Assembly (NCBI GenBank): GCA_013298325.1
Contig: JAAFHJ010000154.1
Coordinates: forward strand, 1-9,175
Source of the DNA: Myxococcales bacterium
GTDB taxonomy: Bacteria; Myxococcota_A; Polyangia; Polyangiales; Polyangiaceae
Length of the DNA stretch: 9,175 nt
Direction: 5' to 3'
Shown here in pieces: positions 6,099 through 9,175 of the stretch. The notes below the pieces were generated by a model that was not told the origin of the DNA, did not search any database, and worked only from the letters and a program-made list of their open reading frames with translations. Numbering within the stretch: position 1 is the first letter of the stretch; each line of letters opens with the position of its first letter. The position numbers and the translations under genes were made by a program.

Positions 6099-7445
6099 GT
6101 GCCCGCCCCTACCGCCCCCTCCGTGCTGCCGACCGCCCTCGGCGTCGCGTCGGTCGCAGCCGCAGGGATCGCCGGACTGTCCTGGGTTCTTCATCATTTT
6201 GCCCCGACGACCGCAGCGCTGCCGGCCCTCTTCGTCGCCCTCGACCTCGTCCCGACGGCGGTCGCCGCGACTCTCGGTGGTGCGCCGTCCCCAGAGAATT
6301 TGCTGCCCGTCGCGAGCGGAGCGCCCCAAGGCGTTTCGGTGCTGGTGGCCGCCTTCAATGAAGAAGCGTGCATTTTGCAAACTCTCGCGAGCCTCCAGCG
6401 GCAGGCAACACCGACCTTCCCCGTCGAAGTGATCGTCGCCGATGACGGATCGACCGACGGTACCGCCGAACGCGTCGAGCACCTTGCCGCGACCATCCCA
6501 GCCGACGGGCCACTCTCTTTGCGCCTTCTTCGGCTCCCTCATTCGGGAAAAGGGGGCGCTCTCAATAGCGCCCTCGCCGCCGCCACCTATCCGGTAGTTG
6601 TCACCGTCGACGCCGATACCGAACTCGACGCCGAGGCCCTTCGCCGCCTCGCCGCGCCGTTTGTGGAGCCGGCGGTCACGGCGGCGGCCGGTGCGGTCGT
6701 CGTCCGAAACGCACACGGCTTTCTGCTCCGCCATCAGTTCGTCGAGTACCGAAAGAACACGCTCCTCCGCCGCGGATGGTCGGCGCTTGGCGCGCTGGAT
6801 CAGGTTCCTGGGGCCTTTGGCGCCTACCGGGCCGCCGAGCTCCGTCGGGCGGGCGGCTTCCCAACCGACTCGCTCACGGAAGACTACGAAGCCATTTTCC
6901 GCCTCCGCGCACTCGCCGCCGGCGAGGGGCGAAAGGTGCAGATTCCCACCATCGCCGACGCGCGCGCCTACACGGAAGGGCCAGCCACACTCGCCGGTTT
7001 CGTCCGCCAGCGCACGCGCTGGTTTGCCGGTTTCCTCAGCACGCTTTTTCGGTTTCGCGGATTGATTTTCGCAAGCAATGCAGGTTCTTTCGGCCTCCTA
7101 AAACTCCCTTTGAAGCTCGTCGATGCCGCGCTCCCCGTCGTCGGGCTTCTGGCACTTCTTCAACTGCTCGTCGGCGTCGCATTCGGTACCCATAACCCGC
7201 TGCCGTTGCTCGCATTTCTTGCGTTTCGTGCGCTGACCGACGCCGCGATCTACCTACGCGCACAACGCCTCGCGGCGGGTGACCCGCGCCCAGCTCCCCC
7301 CCTCGCCGTCGCCAACGCGCTGGCGGAGCCGTTTGCGTTCGCGTGGCTGAAAATGCTCGCTGTTCAGCGAGCGTACGTCTGGGCGGCGAGGCGCACGGAA
7401 ACCTGGGAACCGTCACGAATTTCCCCGGTAGAGATCGGCCACTAG
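6099..7445 (+). CDS. Membrane-bound family 2 glycosyltransferase, processive type
   Basis: 448 aa from GTG 6099. Two N-terminal hydrophobic segments (about 12-32 and 38-58) precede a cytoplasmic GT2 domain: VSVLVAAFNEE (79-89), ADDGSTDG (114-121) for nucleotide-sugar binding, GKGGALNSAL (150-159), metal-binding D171-A-D173, the acceptor-side T260-E-D262 and Q304-R-T-R307-W308. The QxxRW motif with TED is the mark of processive beta-glycosyltransferases such as cellulose, chitin, hyaluronan and poly-GlcNAc synthases. At least two further membrane segments follow (about 336-363 and 366-388). It probably polymerises or extends a sugar chain at the inner membrane; the sugar cannot be told from sequence, and no deacetylase, PilZ domain or export partner lies beside it. 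No Shine-Dalgarno precedes GTG 6099 or the in-frame GTG 6123, so the start is uncertain. Its 3' end converges on the oxidoreductase gene with only eight bases between stops. Confidence 0.9.
   Translation: MPAPTAPSVLPTALGVASVAAAGIAGLSWVLHHFAPTTAALPALFVALDLVPTAVAATLGGAPSPENLLPVASGAPQGVSVLVAAFNEEACILQTLASLQRQATPTFPVEVIVADDGSTDGTAERVEHLAATIPADGPLSLRLLRLPHSGKGGALNSALAAATYPVVVTVDADTELDAEALRRLAAPFVEPAVTAAAGAVVVRNAHGFLLRHQFVEYRKNTLLRRGWSALGALDQVPGAFGAYRAAELRRAGGFPTDSLTEDYEAIFRLRALAAGEGRKVQIPTIADARAYTEGPATLAGFVRQRTRWFAGFLSTLFRFRGLIFASNAGSFGLLKLPLKLVDAALPVVGLLALLQLLVGVAFGTHNPLPLLAFLAFRALTDAAIYLRAQRLAAGDPRPAPPLAVANALAEPFAFAWLKMLAVQRAYVWAARRTETWEPSRISPVEIGH
7350..7372 (-). terminator. Possible terminator for the minus-strand operon, embedded in the glycosyltransferase gene
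   Basis: GCTCGCTG and CAGCGAGC (7355-7362, 7365-7372) form an eight-base inverted repeat with two central bases, in practice a seven-pair stem with a four-base loop. On the minus strand it is followed by ATTTTC. It lies about 82 bases beyond the oxidoreductase stop, inside the last 100 bases of the convergent gene. The T-run is short, so efficiency would be modest. Confidence 0.35.
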
Positions 7446-7453
7446 ACCGATTG

Positions 7454-8614
7454 TTAGCCGATGATCATCGCTTCCGAGAGCAGCTTCCCTTCCCGGAAGC
7501 GGCGTAGGTTCCAGCGCTCAAGGAGCGGCGTCATTTGCCCCGTGGCGATGTGCTCGGCGAGGAGCCTTCCAATGACCGGCGCCATCATGAAACCGTGCCC
7601 CATAAACCCGGAAGCTTGGAAAAAGCCGTCGATTTCATCAATCGGACCAAACACCGGATTCTGATCCGGCGTGAGGTCGTAGCAACCGGCCCACTGGCGG
7701 AGCACTTTGACGTCGGCGAGGCGCGGAACGGCGCCGACGAGGCTGCGCCCGTAGCGGGCGAGGAAGGTCGTCGACGAGGTCTGGACGAGGCCGTGGGGGG
7801 CGTAGTCATTGCCAATTCCGCCGACGATTTCGCCGCGCGTCGACTGGCTGAAGTAGAGGCCGTCGTCGAGATCGGCGACGAGGGGCCCGAGCCACGGCTT
7901 CAGCGGCTCCGTGGAGCAAATTTCGTGGCGGTGGGGGCGGTTCGGGAGCGGGACGCCGACCATTGCGGCGAGCTCCGGAGACCAGGCGCCGGCGGCGTTC
8001 ACCACGGCGCGCACGGGGAGCCGCTCGGTCGCCTTTGTGCCCGTCGACGTCAGGACCGCCTGCGTGATCCGACGACCGTCGGTTTCGAGGGCATCGACGC
8101 GCGTATGTGTCCGAATTTGTGCGCCAAGTCGGGATGCCTGTTGGGCATAGCCCCAGACGAAAGGCCACGGAAAGACGACGCCGTCATCCGGGTTCCATGC
8201 GGCGGCGACGACCCCCTCGGTCGCGAGCTCGGGGACGATTTTCCGCGCGCCGACGGCGTCGCGAAGCTCGGTCCGATTCCCGAGGGATCGTTGCATTTTG
8301 CAACTTTCCTCGAGGACGCGCGCCTTCTTCGCGTCGCGGGTGAGGAAGAGATAGCCGCCCCGTCGGAACCAGACGTTGATGCCGTGGTCGCGCGCGAAGC
8401 TTGCGCAAAGCCGCAGCGATTCCTGCATGATTTCAACGTTAACCGCCGACGACCACTGGGCGCGCACGCCGCCACCGTTGCGGCCGCTCGCGCCGGCGCA
8501 GAGGTAGTCCTGCTCGACGACGACGACGTTCGGCGTCCCGAGTTTGGCGAGGTGGTAGGCGATCGACAGGCCGACGATACCGCCGCCGACGATGAGGAGC
8601 GCCTCGCCGCTCAC
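7454..8614 (-). CDS. FAD-dependent oxidoreductase, DAO family (sarcosine/glycine oxidase-like)
   Basis: 386 aa, complete, start GTG 8614. The N-terminal Rossmann fold shows G10-G-G-I-V-G15 and the ribose-binding acid E34 at the end of the second strand, followed by the family stretch GASGRNGGGVRAQW (41-54). VVNAAGAWS (204-212) is the second FAD-contacting segment. Near the C-terminus, YDLTPDQNPVFGP (312-324) and GFMGHGFMMAP (336-346) match the FAD-binding end of sarcosine oxidase beta-type and related amine oxidases. The enzyme probably oxidises a secondary amine or amino acid C-N bond, giving an imine, with O2 or another acceptor; substrate is not deducible. No signal peptide, so cytoplasmic. 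AGGTGA lies seven bases upstream of the start. The start overlaps the stop of the nucleotidase gene, so they form one operon. Annotation to a specific enzyme would be over-reach. Confidence 0.9.
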   Translation of the reverse strand: MSGEALLIVGGGIVGLSIAYHLAKLGTPNVVVVEQDYLCAGASGRNGGGVRAQWSSAVNVEIMQESLRLCASFARDHGINVWFRRGGYLFLTRDAKKARVLEESCKMQRSLGNRTELRDAVGARKIVPELATEGVVAAAWNPDDGVVFPWPFVWGYAQQASRLGAQIRTHTRVDALETDGRRITQAVLTSTGTKATERLPVRAVVNAAGAWSPELAAMVGVPLPNRPHRHEICSTEPLKPWLGPLVADLDDGLYFSQSTRGEIVGGIGNDYAPHGLVQTSSTTFLARYGRSLVGAVPRLADVKVLRQWAGCYDLTPDQNPVFGPIDEIDGFFQASGFMGHGFMMAPVIGRLLAEHIATGQMTPLLERWNLRRFREGKLLSEAMIIG

Positions 8615-9175
8615 GACCGAATCACCTGCGCCTCACGGAGCGCCTTGAAGCGGGCAAGCACGGTGGCGTGAAGAGCCGGGTTGGCAGTGACGATGCCCCG
8701 CTCGTTGTCGATGTCGGTCGTCCGATAATCGAAGCGATTTCCATCGGTATCGGTCATCGCGCAACCGGCGGCGACCGCGATCGCTTCCGGCGCGCAGGTG
8801 TCCCAGCGCTTCCCGGCCCGCGACGGATGAATGAAGAGATCGGCCTCCCCTTCGGCGACGAGCACCGCCTTGATGCCGGCGGAACCGCGAGGAATCAAAT
8901 GGCGAAGTCCGAACGCACGAATGCGGGAATCCCCCTCGGGCGTCCGGTGGGAACGGGAAAGGACCAAACGGGCATCATCGAGGGCCGTGACGCGACTCGG
9001 CGTCAGCGGAACGTCGGAACCGCCGACGCGGCAGAAGGCGCCAATGCCGTCACCCCCGAACCAGACACGCTGAAGGGCCGGCGCCGCAACCACGCCAAGA
9101 ATCGGGACACCGTCCTCGACGAGCCCGATCATCGTGGAGAAATCGCCGTGCTTGCCGATGAACTCCTTCGTGCCG
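8611..9175 (-). CDS. cysQ: 3'(2'),5'-bisphosphate nucleotidase / IMPase-family phosphatase, 5' end outside window
   Basis: 187 residues are visible; the reading frame stays open to the right edge, so the N-terminal part (normally about 80-100 residues or more) is missing. The first visible residues, GTKEFI, are the end of the family's DPLDGTKEFI metal-binding motif. LVEDGVPILGVVAAPA (18-33) follows, and R-W124-D125-TCAPEA carries the second metal-binding Asp. The WDTCAPE form is that of BPNT1-like nucleotidases rather than the WDTAAGQ seen in enterobacterial CysQ. These Mg2+-dependent enzymes convert 3'-phosphoadenosine 5'-phosphate to AMP, clearing the by-product of sulfate assimilation and sulfation; inositol phosphates are an alternative substrate. 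The internal ATG at 9132 is in the middle of a conserved stretch and is not the start. It overlaps the oxidoreductase start by GTGA. Symbol is tentative. Confidence 0.88.
   Translation of the reverse strand, partial: GTKEFIGKHGDFSTMIGLVEDGVPILGVVAAPALQRVWFGGDGIGAFCRVGGSDVPLTPSRVTALDDARLVLSRSHRTPEGDSRIRAFGLRHLIPRGSAGIKAVLVAEGEADLFIHPSRAGKRWDTCAPEAIAVAAGCAMTDTDGNRFDYRTTDIDNERGIVTANPALHATVLARFKALREAQVIRS
8622..8627 (-). promoter_or_regulatory. Ribosome binding site for the FAD oxidoreductase, inside the nucleotidase gene
   Basis: AGGTGA on the minus strand, a match to the 3' half of the ideal Shine-Dalgarno, seven bases before GTG 8614. It shows that this coupled start also has its own ribosome entry site, unlike the other two GTGA junctions in the window. 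Confidence 0.6.

Noticed and set aside
6552..6575. Stem GGGCGCT / AGCGCCC inside the glycosyltransferase gene
   Set aside because: Mid-gene, encodes the conserved GKGGALNSAL motif, and is followed by no T-run; likely a result of protein sequence and codon bias.
7434..7462. ATCGG / CCGAT inverted repeats around the convergent stops
   Set aside because: Five- to six-pair stems with large loops and no T-run; too weak to call a terminator.
7535..8671. Plus-strand open frame of 378 codons opposite the FAD oxidoreductase
   Set aside because: Mirrors the oxidoreductase codons and runs through its start junction; composition typical of an antisense frame.

Overview
The window is high-GC bacterial DNA, dense with genes and strongly G/C-biased at third codon positions. 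The mix of lipoproteins, an FHA-GAF-sigma54 activator and long Ser/Pro-rich tails is typical of Myxococcota (deltaproteobacterial, Polyangia-like). That placement is inferred from gene content; there is no rRNA or other marker gene. I see no tRNA, rRNA, CRISPR array, insertion sequence or phage gene, and nothing looks recently acquired.

Layout: (1) 1-206, a leader with one bulged hairpin and no recognisable gene. (2) 207-2173, plus strand: a Trp/Tyr-rich DUF6600-like lipoprotein with a Ser/Pro/Phe-rich tail, overlapping by 4 bp a small lipoprotein of unknown family. (3) 2193-2239, a strong bidirectional terminator between convergent units. (4) 2245-5873, minus strand: a HEAT-like helical-repeat lipoprotein followed, with a GTGA overlap, by a 650-aa FHA-GAF-AAA+-Fis sigma-54 activator. 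(5) 5874-6098, a divergent regulatory region with two inverted repeats, two A-tracts and a candidate sigma70-type promoter. (6) 6099-7445, plus strand: a membrane-bound processive-type family 2 glycosyltransferase. (7) 7454-9175, minus strand: a 5'-truncated 3'(2'),5'-bisphosphate nucleotidase (CysQ/BPNT1-like) coupled by GTGA to a DAO-family FAD oxidoreductase.

Three of the seven genes carry lipoprotein signals and an eighth of the window codes for a membrane sugar polymerase, so much of the region concerns the cell envelope. The most notable unit is the HEAT-repeat lipoprotein paired with the FHA/sigma-54 activator. Their stop and start overlap, the start has no Shine-Dalgarno, and three dyad-symmetric elements (one a perfect 20-bp palindrome) lie within about 120 bp of the regulator start. 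This suggests an envelope component co-expressed with its own transcriptional regulator, but the signal and the targets cannot be read from the window. I found no clearly new system; the rest is conventional gene content with some unusual junctions.
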